In this document: one piece after another, positions 35,131 to 44,548 of the stretch
Layout of the letters: each line of letters begins with the position of its first letter
Numbering within the stretch: the first letter of the stretch is position 1
Source of the DNA: Methylobacterium sp. J-078
GTDB lineage: Bacteria > Pseudomonadota > Alphaproteobacteria > Rhizobiales > Beijerinckiaceae
Length of the DNA: 64,000 nt
Direction of reading: 5' to 3'
NCBI RefSeq assembly: GCF_022829285.1
Contig: NZ_JAKSYI010000108.1
Coordinates: forward strand, 140,898 to 204,897
Notes under the pieces: generated by a model
Told to the model about the DNA's origin: nothing
What the model saw: only the letters and a program-made list of their open reading frames with translations
Databases searched by the model: none
Translations under genes and position numbers: made by a program

Positions 35131-37464
35131 ATGGGCGACAATATGTCCGACGATCTCAAGTCGGGAGCGCTCGTCTACCATCGACTGCCGCGGCCCGGGA
35201 AACTGGAGATCCAGGCAACGAAGCCGCTGGGCAACCAGCGCGACCTGGCTCTGGCCTACTCGCCCGGTGTCGCCGCCGCCTGCATGGCGATCCACGAGGA
35301 TCCCCAGGAGGCCGCCACCCTCACCATCCGCCAGAATCTCGTCGCGGTGCTCACCAACGGCACGGCCGTGCTGGGCCTCGGCGATATCGGCCCCCTCGCC
35401 TCGAAGCCCGTGATGGAGGGCAAGGCCGTCCTGTTCAAGAAGTTCGCCGGCATCGACGTGTTCGACATCGAGGTTGCCCAGCACGACGTGGCCAAGCTCG
35501 TCGACGTGGTCTGCGCCCTGGAGCCGACCTTCGGCGGCATCAACCTCGAGGACATCAAGGCGCCCGAGTGTTTCGAGGTCGAGGAGCAGTGCCGGGCCCG
35601 GATGAACATCCCGGTCTTCCACGACGACCAGCATGGCACCGCGATCATCGTGGCGGCCGCCGTCCTCAACGGCCTGGAACTCGCCGGCAAGCAGCTCTCC
35701 GACGTCCGCATCGTCACCTCAGGGGCGGGCGCGGCGGCGCTGGCCTGCCTCAACCTGCTGGTGTCGCTGGGCGCCCGCGTCGAGAACATCACGGTCACCG
35801 ACATCAAGGGCGTGGTCTACAAGGGCCGCGCCGAACTGATGGACCGCTGGAAGGACGTCTACGCGCAGGAGACGCAGGCCCGGACGCTCGCCGAGGTCAT
35901 CCCCGGTGCCGACGTGTTCATCGGCCTCTCGGCCGGCGGTGTCCTGAAGCCCGAATACCTGGAGAAGATGGCCGACAAGCCGCTGATCATGGCGCTGGCC
36001 AATCCCTACCCCGAGATCATGCCGGACCTCGCGCAGGAGAAGCGCCCCGACGCGATGATCTGCACCGGACGCTCGGACTTCCCCAACCAGGTCAACAACG
36101 TCCTCTGCTTCCCCTACATCTTCCGGGGGGCGCTCGATGTCGGCGCCACCTCGATCAACGAGGAGATGAAGCAGGCCGCCGTGAAGGCGATCGCGGCGCT
36201 GGCCCGCGAAACCCCCTCCGACGTGGTCGCCCGCGCCTATGGCGGCGAGGCCCGGCCCTTCGGCCCGCGCTCGCTGATCCCGAGCCCGTTCGATCCGCGC
36301 CTGATCCTGCGCATCGCCCCGGCCGTCGCGCAGGCCGCGATGGATTCGGGCGTCGCCGGGCGGCCGCTCGAGAACATCCAGGCCTATACCGACAGCCTCG
36401 ACCGCTTCGTCCACCGCTCGGGCTTCATCATGAAGCCGATCTTCTCCAAGGCGAAGGAGAACCCCAAGCGGGTCATCTACACCGAGGGTGAGGACGAGCG
36501 CGTGCTGCGCGCCGCGCAGGCGATCTGCGAGGACAAGGTCGCCCGGCCGATCCTCGTCGGCCGGCCCCGGGTGATCGAGACCCGGATCAAGCGCTTCGGC
36601 CTCTCCCTGAAACAGGGCGTCGACTTCGACCTCATCGATCCCGAGGACGATCCGCGCTACCGCGACTACGTCGCCACCTACCTGGAGGCCGCCGGACGGC
36701 GGGGCATCACGCCGGACGCCGCCCGCACCCTGGTGCGCACCAACAACACCGTGATCGGCGCCATCGCGGTGCGCCGCGGCGAGGCGGACGCGCTGATCTG
36801 CGGCCTCGAAGGGCGCTTCGAGACCCGCCTGCGGGTGATCCGCGACGTGATCGGCCTCGCCCCCGGCGTGCTCGACTTCGCCGCCATGAGCCTGATCGTC
36901 ACCAAGGAGGGCGCCTACTTCCTCGCAGACACCCATGTCCGCACGGACCCCAGTGCCGAGGAGATCGCGGATGTGGCCGTGGCCTGCGCCGAGCATGTCA
37001 GCCGCTTCGGCCTGACGCCGAAGATCGCGCTCCTCAGCCACTCGGATTTCGGGCAGTCGGATTCGCGCTCGGCGGTGAAGATGCGCACCGCCCTGGGGCT
37101 GATCCGCGAGCGCCGGTCCGACCTCGAGGTCGACGGCGAGATGCAGGCCGATTCCGCCCTGTCGGAGATCATCCGCGACCGGGTGATGCCGGCCTCGCGC
37201 CTCAAGGGGGCGGCCAACGTGCTGATCCTGCCGAACCTGGACGCGGCCAACATCGCCTTCCAGTTCGCCAAGGTGCTGGCCGATGCGCTCCCCGTGGGGC
37301 CGCTGCTCATCGGCCCGGCCAAGCCGGCCCACATCCTGTCGCCGTCGGTCACCGCCCGCGGCATCGTCAACGTCACGGCCGCCGCCGTGGTCGAGGCGCA
37401 GGCGGCCGAGGTCGGGGCCAGCCCCGTCCTGGCCGAGCCCGGCGTCGGGCCGACCTCCGCTTAA
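35131..37464 (+). CDS. maeB: NADP-type malic enzyme with phosphotransacetylase-like domain
   Basis: The 777-residue product from ATG 35131 (GAGGAGG site) has two parts. Residues 1 to about 430 are malic enzyme: [20 protein letters not shown], '[20 protein letters not shown]', [20 protein letters not shown] for metal binding, and the Rossmann stretch [19 protein letters not shown]. The C-terminal about 340 residues resemble phosphate acetyltransferase ([24 protein letters not shown] and [20 protein letters not shown]) but without known catalysis; they bind acetyl-CoA as a regulator in the family. It converts malate to pyruvate and CO2, making NADPH. The length matches MaeB. Confidence 0.96.
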   Translation: MGDNMSDDLKSGALVYHRLPRPGKLEIQATKPLGNQRDLALAYSPGVAAACMAIHEDPQEAATLTIRQNLVAVLTNGTAVLGLGDIGPLASKPVMEGKAVLFKKFAGIDVFDIEVAQHDVAKLVDVVCALEPTFGGINLEDIKAPECFEVEEQCRARMNIPVFHDDQHGTAIIVAAAVLNGLELAGKQLSDVRIVTSGAGAAALACLNLLVSLGARVENITVTDIKGVVYKGRAELMDRWKDVYAQETQARTLAEVIPGADVFIGLSAGGVLKPEYLEKMADKPLIMALANPYPEIMPDLAQEKRPDAMICTGRSDFPNQVNNVLCFPYIFRGALDVGATSINEEMKQAAVKAIAALARETPSDVVARAYGGEARPFGPRSLIPSPFDPRLILRIAPAVAQAAMDSGVAGRPLENIQAYTDSLDRFVHRSGFIMKPIFSKAKENPKRVIYTEGEDERVLRAAQAICEDKVARPILVGRPRVIETRIKRFGLSLKQGVDFDLIDPEDDPRYRDYVATYLEAAGRRGITPDAARTLVRTNNTVIGAIAVRRGEADALICGLEGRFETRLRVIRDVIGLAPGVLDFAAMSLIVTKEGAYFLADTHVRTDPSAEEIADVAVACAEHVSRFGLTPKIALLSHSDFGQSDSRSAVKMRTALGLIRERRSDLEVDGEMQADSALSEIIRDRVMPASRLKGAANVLILPNLDAANIAFQFAKVLADALPVGPLLIGPAKPAHILSPSVTARGIVNVTAAAVVEAQAAEVGASPVLAEPGVGPTSA

Positions 37465-37516
37465 GGGGTCCGACGAGGGTCCCCGGCAAGGGGCGGACCC
37501 GCGCGTGGGACGCAAG

Positions 37517-37537
37517 GGCGGCGGCTGAGCCGCCGCC
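37517..37537. terminator. 9-bp hairpin after maeB
   Basis: GGCGGCGGC at 37517-37525 pairs with GCCGCCGCC at 37529-37537 around a TGA loop, about 50 bp past the maeB stop. It probably separates maeB from gnd. Confidence 0.55.
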
Positions 37538-37633
37538 TCGCCCTCGCCCGTCAAATGCGATAGCCCTGCTCGTGAGGGGCGTGCGACGACCGGGCGCTGG
37601 TCCGGTTCGCCGTCGCGGGACGGGAGACACGGG

Positions 37634-38608
37634 ATGCAACTCGGCATGATCGGCCTCGGCCGAATGGGCGGCAACATCGTCCGCCGCCTGCTGCGGGACG
37701 GGCACGAGGCGGTGGTCTTCGACCAGAACCCGGAGGCGGTCGCCGCCCTGGTGTCGGAGGGCGCGGTGGGGGCCGACAGCCTCGCCGACTTCGTCGCCAA
37801 GCTCAGCCTCCCCCGCGCCGCCTGGGTGATGCTCCCGGCAGGCACCATCACGGAGGCCACGGTGAAGTCCCTCGGCGGTCTGATGGCCGCGGACGACGTC
37901 ATCATCGACGGCGGCAACTCGTTCTACAAGGACGACATCCGCCGCGCCGCCGAGCTGAAGGGCGCCGGCATCCACTACGTCGACGTCGGCACCTCCGGCG
38001 GCGTCTGGGGCCTGGAGCGCGGCTACTGCATGATGATCGGCGGCGACCAAGCCGCCCTGGAACGCCTCGACCCGATCTTCCGGACCCTGGCGCCGGGCGT
38101 GGGCACCATCCCGAAGACGCCCGGGCGCGAGGGCCGCGACCCGCGGGCGGAGGCCGGCTACATCCATGCGGGCCCGAGCGGGGCGGGCCACTTCGTGAAG
38201 ATGGTCCATAACGGCATCGAGTACGGCCTGATGCAGGCCTATGCCGAGGGCTTCGACATCCTCCGGCACGCCGATTCCGAGGACCTGCCCGAGGCCCAGC
38301 GCTTCGACCTGAACATCGGCGACATCGCCGAGGTCTGGCGGCGCGGCAGCGTGGTTTCGTCCTGGCTCCTCGACCTCACCGCCGGGGCGCTCGCCCAGGA
38401 CGAGCACCTGGAGAACTTCACCGGCTTCGTCGCCGATTCCGGCGAGGGACGCTGGACCCTGAACGCGGCGATCGAGGAATCGGTGCCCGCCAACGTGCTC
38501 TCGGCCGCCCTCTACGCGCGCTTCCGCTCCCGCGAGGAGGCGAGCTACGCCGACAAGCTGCTCTCGGCCATGCGCAAGGGATTCGGCGGCCACCAGGAGC
38601 CGAAATAG
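37634..38608 (+). CDS. gnd: 6-phosphogluconate dehydrogenase, short GntZ type
   Basis: At 324 residues it belongs to the short decarboxylating group. The Rossmann loop [20 protein letters not shown] is followed by VVFDQN, with an acidic Asp that favours NAD over NADP. The substrate site [20 protein letters not shown] and the catalytic Lys in '[20 protein letters not shown]' are present. It converts 6-phosphogluconate to ribulose-5-phosphate. It is followed 88 bp later by pgl, so the two form an oxidative pentose-phosphate unit; zwf is not in the window. Confidence 0.95.
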   Translation: MQLGMIGLGRMGGNIVRRLLRDGHEAVVFDQNPEAVAALVSEGAVGADSLADFVAKLSLPRAAWVMLPAGTITEATVKSLGGLMAADDVIIDGGNSFYKDDIRRAAELKGAGIHYVDVGTSGGVWGLERGYCMMIGGDQAALERLDPIFRTLAPGVGTIPKTPGREGRDPRAEAGYIHAGPSGAGHFVKMVHNGIEYGLMQAYAEGFDILRHADSEDLPEAQRFDLNIGDIAEVWRRGSVVSSWLLDLTAGALAQDEHLENFTGFVADSGEGRWTLNAAIEESVPANVLSAALYARFRSREEASYADKLLSAMRKGFGGHQEPK

Positions 38609-38696
38609 GCCCCGAAGGCGCGCTTCGGCTTGCCTGCCCGTCCGGGGGATCGCCCCCGGATCGATCAACTCCCTGCCACCCGCTATCGAGGTGCCG

Positions 38697-39422
38697 ATGA
38701 TCCCCCTGCCCGAGCGCGCCGAGATCCTGGCCGACGCCGATGCCGTGGCGAAGGCCGCGGCCGGGCGCCTCGTCGCCCTCTGCCGGAGCGCGCCCCGGCC
38801 CGAGATCGCCGTCTGCCTGTCGGGCGGCTCGACCCCGAAGCGCCTCTACGCGCGTCTCGGCGCGGATTATCGGGCAGACCTGCCCTGGAACCGCCTGCAC
38901 TGGTTCTTCGGCGATGATCGGATGGTGCCGTGGACGGATGCGGCGAGCAACGTCCGCATGGCGCGCGAGGCCTTCGGCGATGCGCCGATCCCCGAGGGGC
39001 ACCTCCACGGCATCGACACGCGCGGCACCCTCGAGGCGGGTGCGCGCGCTTATGCCGAGACCCTGAGACGCTTCTACGGGGCGGACGAACTCGATCGGGC
39101 GCGACCGCTGTTCGACCTCGTCCTGCTCGGCCTCGGCGAGGACGGGCACACCGCCTCGCTGTTTCCCGGCAAGCCGGCCCTGCGGGAGCGCCACGCCTGG
39201 GTGGCGCCCGTGCCGGAGGCGGGGCTCGCCCCGTTCGTGCCGCGCATCACCCTCACCGTGCCGGCGCTCGCCTCGGCCCGCGAGGTTCTGTTCCTCGTCA
39301 CGGGGGCGGGCAAGCAGGAGCCCCTGCGCCGTCTCGCCCGGGGCGAGGACCTCCCGGTCGGGCACGTCCGCAGCGTCGGGCAACAAGTCTGGCTCGTGGA
39401 CCGGGAGGCCGCGGGGGCCTGA
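38697..39422 (+). CDS. pgl: 6-phosphogluconolactonase
   Basis: The 241-residue product (ATG 38697; GTG 38691 possible) shows 'IAVCLSGGSTPKRLYARLGA', WNRLHWFFGDDRMVPWTDAA, and the active site 'FDLVLLGLGEDGHTASLFPG', all typical of the DevB-type lactonase. It hydrolyses 6-phosphogluconolactone to 6-phosphogluconate, the substrate of the adjacent gnd product. Ordering gnd then pgl on one strand implies joint expression. Confidence 0.95.
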   Translation: MIPLPERAEILADADAVAKAAAGRLVALCRSAPRPEIAVCLSGGSTPKRLYARLGADYRADLPWNRLHWFFGDDRMVPWTDAASNVRMAREAFGDAPIPEGHLHGIDTRGTLEAGARAYAETLRRFYGADELDRARPLFDLVLLGLGEDGHTASLFPGKPALRERHAWVAPVPEAGLAPFVPRITLTVPALASAREVLFLVTGAGKQEPLRRLARGEDLPVGHVRSVGQQVWLVDREAAGA

Positions 39423-39549
39423 ACTCCACGAAACCTGGTCATTCGCGCCGCGTTCCCGGTCTCATCTGATGAAAAGTGTTGCGTCGGCGCAAGGTTCGCG
39501 CGAACACTTGAGGATTGCCGGAATATCCCGGTCTTCGTGACGTTGCGCC

Positions 39550-40056
39550 ATGGGCGTGGACCCCTTCGTCGCCCTGCCCCTTCGCCCGCTTTCCCGAAGG
39601 GAACTGCGCCTTGCGTCCCGCAGCCGGATCGGGCCTTTGCGCACCGTCGCCGAGGGCGGCCGCCATCCCATCCTGCGCGGGATTCGCGCCGGTGCCCTGG
39701 CGGGTCTGGCGATCGTGGCCGCGCTCAGCCTGCCCGTCTTCCTCGTCCTCGGAGTGAAATCGTCGCCGCCACCCGGATTCCAGGCTTCAGCCCGGCTCCC
39801 GGATGCGGAGCCGGAGACATCCGGCCGGGTCTGGACGGAGGCGTATCGGGCATCGGCCGTGGCCGCCGAGCCGGCCCCCGCCCCCGTCGAATCGCCGCGC
39901 GTCGCGGTCGATGGCCCCCGCGGCCCGGCCCTGAGCCTCGACCTGATCCCGGCCCTCGACGACGGCAGCGGGATCGGCGGCCTGGAAGAGCGGCCCGTGG
40001 CGAAGCCCGCCCGCGCGCCCCGGACCGCAGCGGCGCGCGCCGCGCGCTCTCCCTGA
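39550..40056 (+). CDS. Single-span membrane protein of unknown function
   Basis: The 168-residue frame has about 50 basic residues at the N-terminus, one hydrophobic helix (GALAGLAIVAALSLPVFLVL, near 48-67), and an Ala/Pro/Glu-rich C-terminal part that would lie in the periplasm. No domain recognised. The codon bias matches true genes, but the low-complexity ends reduce certainty. It lies alone between pgl and a minus-strand small gene. Confidence 0.5.
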   Translation: MGVDPFVALPLRPLSRRELRLASRSRIGPLRTVAEGGRHPILRGIRAGALAGLAIVAALSLPVFLVLGVKSSPPPGFQASARLPDAEPETSGRVWTEAYRASAVAAEPAPAPVESPRVAVDGPRGPALSLDLIPALDDGSGIGGLEERPVAKPARAPRTAAARAARSP

Positions 40057-40112
40057 ACCGGCGCGCCGCGCGCTTCCCCCGAATCGACGTTCGAGGGGCC
40101 CGCGCATGAAAA

Positions 40113-40140
40113 GACCCGCCGCGACGCTGTCGGGCGGGTC
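40113..40140 (-). terminator. Intrinsic terminator of the 53-residue gene
   Basis: GACCCGCC (40113-40120) pairs with GGCGGGTC (40133-40140). Read on the minus strand the hairpin is followed by TCTTTTC, a proper T-tract, 32 bp past the stop at 40173. This supports expression of the small gene. Confidence 0.75.
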
Positions 40141-40172
40141 GAACGCAGGCTTAAATCCGTCGGACGGAGGGA

Positions 40173-40334
40173 TCAGGCGGCGCGGCGGGCTTCGGTGCGG
40201 GCGTTGTCGTTGAGGGCGACGAACATGCCGGCCGAACCCGTGTCGGCGGTCGAAGGCGCGGCGTCGTCCGTGAGGAGGGCCAGCATCGGGCCCACGGCGA
40301 CGGCGGCGAGGCCGAGAACAAACAGAGCGATCAT
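40173..40334 (-). CDS. 53-residue membrane peptide
   Basis: From ATG 40334 (with a GAGG site 10 nt upstream), the peptide has one helix (MIALFVLGLAAVAVGPMLAL) and a polar tail ending in NDNARTEARRAA. A well-formed terminator follows and a dyad lies 57-71 bp upstream, so it is probably a real, regulated transcript. Similar tiny hydrophobic proteins are common in Methylobacterium, with no known role. Confidence 0.55.
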   Translation of the reverse strand: MIALFVLGLAAVAVGPMLALLTDDAAPSTADTGSAGMFVALNDNARTEARRAA

Positions 40335-40390
40335 GGCGGAGACCTCTGTGGCGTTGCGATAAGTGTGTATCGCACTGCACCATTGATTTT

Positions 40391-40405
40391 GGTATGCCAC
40401 ATACC
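40391..40405. promoter_or_regulatory. GGTATG-CCA-CATACC dyad
   Basis: Two 6-bp complementary arms separated by 3 nt, 57-71 bp upstream of the 53-residue gene. The arms resemble half of the TGGTATACCA site upstream of oxlT, so one GntR-like regulator could bind both. Confidence 0.4.
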
Positions 40406-40498
40406 GCAGTGCGGTCATGCCGATATTGCACGGCTCCGGCACGGATTTTTTTATTTCGTCGAACGTACTTCGCCCGGGCGTGGGCCGGGGTCGGGGTT

Positions 40499-40696
40499 TC
40501 AGCGGTGCGGCGTGTCGGCCACGACCGGGAGGAGCGGGAGCAGGTAGTAGCCGCTCGTGAGCAGGATGGCCGAGAGGACGAGGCCCAGGGACGAGACGTA
40601 GAGCACGGCGAAGACGTCGCGGTTGAAGTCCGCGGTGCGCAGGACGATGCCCGCGAAGGGAATGCTGACCAATGCGATGAGGATGGAGAGGATCAT
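40499..40696 (-). CDS. 65-residue membrane protein of unknown function
   Basis: From ATG 40696 the product has two helices (MILSILIALVSIPFAGIVLR and FAVLYVSSLGLVLSAILLTS). The frame remains open to 40807, and an earlier ATG at 40747 is possible. It is probably an inner-membrane protein. No relation to known families is recognised; it is read on the same strand as the 53-residue gene, 164 bp upstream of it. Confidence 0.5.
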   Translation of the reverse strand: MILSILIALVSIPFAGIVLRTADFNRDVFAVLYVSSLGLVLSAILLTSGYYLLPLLPVVADTPHR

Positions 40697-40920
40697 CTCG
40701 GGAAACTTCGGCGGAGGGAGGGCGGAGGGGCGTGGCTGACGTGTCATTCGCCGAAATGGGCGCCGGCTCGCCGAATGATGCCTGAACAGGAATCCACGCA
40801 AGGTCACGTCATGCCATTCTGCCGCATGCCGCCGGGTCCGCGAGCCTGCCTCGCCCGCCCCCGGCCCCCGGGATGCGTCGGCCCTCGAACGGGCGCGCTG
40901 TCCGGCCGTGGATCTGGCAT

Positions 40921-40963
40921 CGACAGCCCCGCTCCCGGAAGGGCATCCGGCGCGGGGCTGTCG
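40921..40963. terminator. 12-bp hairpin, second stop after oxlT
   Basis: CGACAGCCCCGC (40921-40932) and GCGGGGCTGTCG (40952-40963) are perfect complements with a 19-nt loop. GGGTTTCT follows on the plus strand, so it may act mainly in that direction. Confidence 0.5.
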
Positions 40964-40991
40964 GGTTTCTGGAGAGCGATCCCCTCCATGG

Positions 40992-41018
40992 GCCCGCCCC
41001 CGTGTGACGGGGGCGGGC
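40992..41018 (-). terminator. 12-bp, 3-nt-loop hairpin directly after oxlT
   Basis: GCCCGCCCCCGT (40992-41003) pairs with ACGGGGGCGGGC (41007-41018), 8 bp past the oxlT stop on the minus strand. It is very stable; it lacks a T-tract. Confidence 0.7.
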
Positions 41019-41025
41019 GCCGGGC

Positions 41026-42324
41026 TCAGGCGTGGGCGAGGACGCCGGCGGGCTGGACGTTCCCCTGCGCGGCGTGGTGCCGCTTGAGCATGGGCCGGAG
41101 CACCGCCATGGCCAGGAAGGCCGCGATCAGATCCATCACCGCCACGGTGTAGAGCACGGTGGCCCAGGTGCCGGTGGCCTGCATGAGCAGGTTGCCCACG
41201 GGGACGAACAGGGCCGCGAAACCCTTGGCGCAGTAGAGCACGCCGTAGATCTTGCCGATGTGCTTGGAGCCGAAGGTGTCGGCGGCGGTGGCGCTGAACA
41301 GGGAGTAGACCTCGCCCCAGGCCAGGAACACGATGCCCGATAGGATCACGAAGGCCCAGGGGTTGGTGCCGAAGTAACCCAGGGCGACGATGCCGATGCC
41401 CTCCATGGAGAAGGCGATGAACATCGTCTTCTCACGGCCGATCCGGTCCGAGATGTAGCCGAAGAGCGGGCGCGAGATGCCGTTCATCACCCGGTCGAGC
41501 ATCAGCGCGAAGGGCAGGGCCGCCATGGCGAAGAAGTACAGGTTGACCTGGAACTCCTTGACGCCGAGATCCTGCGCGATGACGCCGAGCTGGGCCACCG
41601 CCATCAGGCCGCCGGTGACCGTGCAGGTGAACATCAGCAGCATCACCCAGAACACCGGCGTGCGCAGGGCTTCGCGCAGGGTGTAGTCGCGGCGGGTCTG
41701 CAGCACCTTGGTGGAGTAGACGACCTCGCCCTTGGCCGGACCGCGCAGGCCGATGGCCGCCAGCATGATGATGCCGCCCTGGATCAGCCCGAAGGTGAAG
41801 AACGCCTGGGCGTAGCTGCCCTGGGAGATCATGTTGGCGATCGGAATGATCGTCAGGGCCGAGCCGGCGCCGTAGCCGCCCGCCGTCAGGCCGACCGCGA
41901 GGCCGCGCTTGTCCGGGAACCACTTCAGGGCGTTGTTGATGCAGGTGGCGTAGACGCAGCCGACGCCGATGCCGCCGGCCACCGAGCCGAGGTAAAAACC
42001 GGAGAGCGAGGTCGCGTAGGAGTTGATGATCCAGGCCAGGCCCGTCATCAGGCCGCCGAACATCACCACCCGGCTCGGGCCGTACTTGTCGATGAAGTAA
42101 CCTTCGATCGGCGTCAGCCAGGTCTGTACCACGACGAAGATCGTGAAGGCGACTTGGATCGCGGCGCGATCCCAGCCGAATGTCTTCTGGATCTCCGGAA
42201 CGAAGAGGGTCCAGGCGTATTGAATATTCGCCGCCGCGACCATGCAGGCCACGCCGAGGACAAGTTGCAGCCATCGATTGACGGTCGGTTTCGCCGTTGG
42301 GGGCGCGGCAGCGGTCAGGGCCAT
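41026..42324 (-). CDS. oxlT: Oxalate:formate exchanger, OxlT-type MFS
   Basis: The 432-residue protein has 12 helices and the OxlT-like start 'VLGVACMVAAANIQYAWTLF', then VPEIQKTFGWDRAAIQVAF and EGYFIDKYGPSRVVMFGGLM. The residue pattern GISRPLFGYISDRIGREKT at the central repeat and KRGLAVGLTAGGYGAGSALT support the OFA (oxalate/formate antiporter) family. It would bring in oxalate and release formate or a related pair, fitting a methylotroph. The ATG has GGGAG upstream. Frc/oxc genes are not in this window. Confidence 0.92.
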   Translation of the reverse strand: MALTAAAPPTAKPTVNRWLQLVLGVACMVAAANIQYAWTLFVPEIQKTFGWDRAAIQVAFTIFVVVQTWLTPIEGYFIDKYGPSRVVMFGGLMTGLAWIINSYATSLSGFYLGSVAGGIGVGCVYATCINNALKWFPDKRGLAVGLTAGGYGAGSALTIIPIANMISQGSYAQAFFTFGLIQGGIIMLAAIGLRGPAKGEVVYSTKVLQTRRDYTLREALRTPVFWVMLLMFTCTVTGGLMAVAQLGVIAQDLGVKEFQVNLYFFAMAALPFALMLDRVMNGISRPLFGYISDRIGREKTMFIAFSMEGIGIVALGYFGTNPWAFVILSGIVFLAWGEVYSLFSATAADTFGSKHIGKIYGVLYCAKGFAALFVPVGNLLMQATGTWATVLYTVAVMDLIAAFLAMAVLRPMLKRHHAAQGNVQPAGVLAHA

Positions 42325-42359
42325 GAGCTTTCTCCCTTATTCGATCTTGTGTTTCGTGC

Positions 42360-42388
42360 TGTTATGCAGAGTTCGAATTATCTTGCAA
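42360..42388 (-). promoter_or_regulatory. Candidate promoter of oxlT
   Basis: On the minus strand TTGCAA (42383-42388) and ATAACA (complement of 42360-42365) are separated by 17 bp, in a locally A/T-rich stretch, about 30 bp upstream of the ribosome site. Confidence 0.5.
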
Positions 42389-42455
42389 TTTCGCGCCCCG
42401 CTGGCGTGGGGTGACGCTGCGGCGCCAAAAATCCAGGGCCGCATGTATGCATTAT

Positions 42456-42465
42456 TTGGTATACC
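42456..42465. promoter_or_regulatory. TGGTATACCA palindrome upstream of oxlT
   Basis: A perfect 10-bp palindrome with A/T flanks (ATTTGGTATACCAGAT), the style of GntR/FCD-family operators. It lies about 70 bp upstream of the candidate oxlT -35, a position suited to activation or looping. Confidence 0.5.
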
Positions 42466-42777
42466 AGATATGCGTGCAAGCAGAATAATTCAGTCGCCAA
42501 GCCCCATTTTCCGGGATTAAGGGCTCGCCTCGCCCGTTTATGCGCCCTGGGATCAGTAAGCTCTGGGCGGTGCTCGGTGCCGGGATGGTCCGCACCTGTT
42601 AAGTCGCTGAAATACCTGCGGATCGCCGCTTGAGATCTTGATGTGGTCCCATCTGGTCTTGGATCGCCGCCGCCCCGACGGCAATCCGCAGCGCTGTCCC
42701 CGCAATCCACAAGACATGCGTCATCCGCATCGCGGTGCGTCTTGCACTGCGAAACACCTGATTCGGCGCGTGGGGCT

Positions 42778-43884
42778 TCAGGCGAAGTGCTTCGAGAGCT
42801 TGAGCCCTTGCGCCTGGTAGTTCGAGCCTGCCCCCGATCCGTACAGGGTGGCCGGGCGCTCGGCCATGCGCTCGTAGACGAGGCGGCCGACGATCTGGCC
42901 GTCCTCGAGGAGGAACGGCACATCGCGCGAGCGCACCTCGAGGACGGCGCGGGCGCCGGCACCTCCGGCGGCGGCGAAGCCGAAGCCCGGATCGAAGAAG
43001 CCGGCGTAATGGACCCGGAACTCGCCCACCAGGGGGTCGAACGGGACCATCTCGGCGGCGAAGTCGGGCGGCACCTGCACTGCCTCCTTGGAGGCCAGGA
43101 TGTAGAACTGGCCGGGATCGAGGATCAGGGCCCGCGACGGGTCGGCTTGCAGCGGCTCCCAGAAATCCGCCGCCCGGTGGGCGCCGGGCGCGTCGACGTC
43201 GACGAGGCCGGTATGGCGCCGCGCACGGTAGCCGACCAGGCCGGAGAAGCCCGAGAGATCGATCGAGACGCCGATGCCGCCCTGGAAGGTCGGGTTCGCC
43301 GCGTCGACCAGGGGCGAGGCCGCGTGCAGGGCGGCGAGCTCGGTGTCTGTGAGGCGGGGCTCGCCGCGCCGGAAGCGGATCTGCGACAGGCGTGAGCCGG
43401 TGCGGACCTTCACCGGGAAGGTGCGGGGCGAGATCTCGGCATAGAGCGGCCCGTGATAGCCGGCCTCGACCTGATCGAAGGCGGCGCCCCGGTCGGTGAT
43501 GACGCGGGTGAAGACGTCGATGCGGCCGGTCGAGCTCTTCGGATTGGCGCTGGCGGCGAGGTCGTCCGGCAGGGCGAGGTGCTCCTGCAACTCGGCGATG
43601 TAGACGCAGCCGGTCTCCAGCACCGCCCCCTGCGCCAGGTCCATCTCGTGCAGCGCGAAGGCCGCGATGCAGGCCGAGACCGTGCGGGCGCCGGGCAGGA
43701 AGCTGGTGCGCACGCGGAACACCCGGGCGCCGAGGCGCAGGTCGAGGCTCGCGGGTTGGATCTGGTCGGCGGCGTAGGGCGTGTCGGGCCGGATCGCGCC
43801 CGCGCGCGTCAGGGCCTCGATCCCGCCCGCGGCCAGAATTCCGTGCTGGCGGCTGTCCGCCCCGTCCCGCATCGCGTCCGGCAT
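42778..43884 (-). CDS. 2'-deoxycytidine 5'-triphosphate deaminase (DCD family)
   Basis: From ATG 43884 the product is 368 residues; an in-frame start at 43908 would add eight. It is the long alphaproteobacterial form, with two dUTPase-like modules in tandem: 'PASLDLRLGARVFRVRTSFL', ANPKSSTGRIDVFTRVITDR, FEQ-type 'FDQVEAGYHGPLYAEISPRT', then in the second half GFSGLVGYRARRHTGLVDVD and 'HYAGFFDPGFGFAAAGGAGA', ending EDGQIVGRLVYERMAERPAT. It deaminates dCTP to dUTP for thymidylate supply. A membrane protein gene precedes it by 98 bp. Confidence 0.9.
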   Translation of the reverse strand: MPDAMRDGADSRQHGILAAGGIEALTRAGAIRPDTPYAADQIQPASLDLRLGARVFRVRTSFLPGARTVSACIAAFALHEMDLAQGAVLETGCVYIAELQEHLALPDDLAASANPKSSTGRIDVFTRVITDRGAAFDQVEAGYHGPLYAEISPRTFPVKVRTGSRLSQIRFRRGEPRLTDTELAALHAASPLVDAANPTFQGGIGVSIDLSGFSGLVGYRARRHTGLVDVDAPGAHRAADFWEPLQADPSRALILDPGQFYILASKEAVQVPPDFAAEMVPFDPLVGEFRVHYAGFFDPGFGFAAAGGAGARAVLEVRSRDVPFLLEDGQIVGRLVYERMAERPATLYGSGAGSNYQAQGLKLSKHFA

Positions 43885-43982
43885 CCGTTCGCACCACCCG
43901 CTGATCAATCGGGCACCGCCCCGGCGACCGGGGCGGGAACGCCGTATCCTGCACGATTGCGGCCGGATCGCCTAAGGTCCGG

Positions 43983-44447
43983 TTAAGCGTCCGGGTCCCG
44001 GTCGATCCGCAGGACGATCCAGGCGAGGACGAGACGCGCGATGGCGCCCATGGCGATGAGCCCTGCCAGCGCGCTCGCCAGCAGCGGGAACCCGGCGGGC
44101 CAGGCCAGCAGGGCGGCGGCGAACAGGACGGCCCCGAGGCCGGCGGCCGGCCCGAAGGCCAGCACCAGCGAGGGCAGGCCGGCGATCCGGGGCGGGCCAT
44201 CCCCGCGCCGTGCGAGCCAGGCTCCCGCCGCCTGCGCCAGACCGTCGAGGATCAGCGCCCCGGCGAGCGCCCCCGCGGCCCAGCCGTTGCGCTCGGGCGC
44301 GGACCAGGCGAAGGCGCCGGTCAGGCCCGCGATGGCGAGGCTCGCGAGGAGCGCCCGGCCGGGCGACGGCAGGGTGGTGCGCGAAACGGTCTCCTCGACC
44401 ACGGGACACGGACCTCGATCTTGCGCGGGCACCCCCGCATTCGCCAC
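43983..44447 (-). CDS. Four-helix membrane protein of unknown function
   Basis: The 154-residue product has about four hydrophobic helices from residue 32 on ([37 protein letters not shown], '[20 protein letters not shown]', [20 protein letters not shown]) and ends RIDRDPDA. The layout resembles small DUF-type inner-membrane proteins. The start is uncertain; translation may begin after residue 18. It is divergent from apaG. Confidence 0.6.
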   Translation of the reverse strand: MANAGVPAQDRGPCPVVEETVSRTTLPSPGRALLASLAIAGLTGAFAWSAPERNGWAAGALAGALILDGLAQAAGAWLARRGDGPPRIAGLPSLVLAFGPAAGLGAVLFAAALLAWPAGFPLLASALAGLIAMGAIARLVLAWIVLRIDRDPDA

Positions 44448-44548
44448 GATTGACGCGGTTTTGCGAGGGCCGTACCACGACGCCCTGTGCTTGTCGCGAA
44501 CGCAGCGCGCGCGGGGTTTCAGGTCCGGCCAGGGAGGCAGAGACGGCG

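Larger units (their letters stand above)
40697..41025. other. Gap downstream of oxlT with two hairpins
   Basis: No gene is convincing here. Two strong hairpins lie next to each other at its right side, listed as terminators. A 6-bp CATTCG/CGAATG dyad is also present near 40746-40778. Confidence 0.5.
42325..42777. other. 453-bp region between dcd end and oxlT start
   Basis: This contains the oxlT promoter and palindrome. On the minus strand a 43-codon frame (42599-42730) begins MRMTHVLWIAGTALRIAVGA, a weak signal-like start, directly downstream of the dCTP deaminase; it has little other support. No other gene is seen. Confidence 0.45.

Noticed and set aside
42599..42730. 43-codon frame with a signal-like start behind dCTP deaminase
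   Set aside because: The hydrophobic stretch is short, the rest is nondescript and no ribosome site is visible; mentioned only under the gap.
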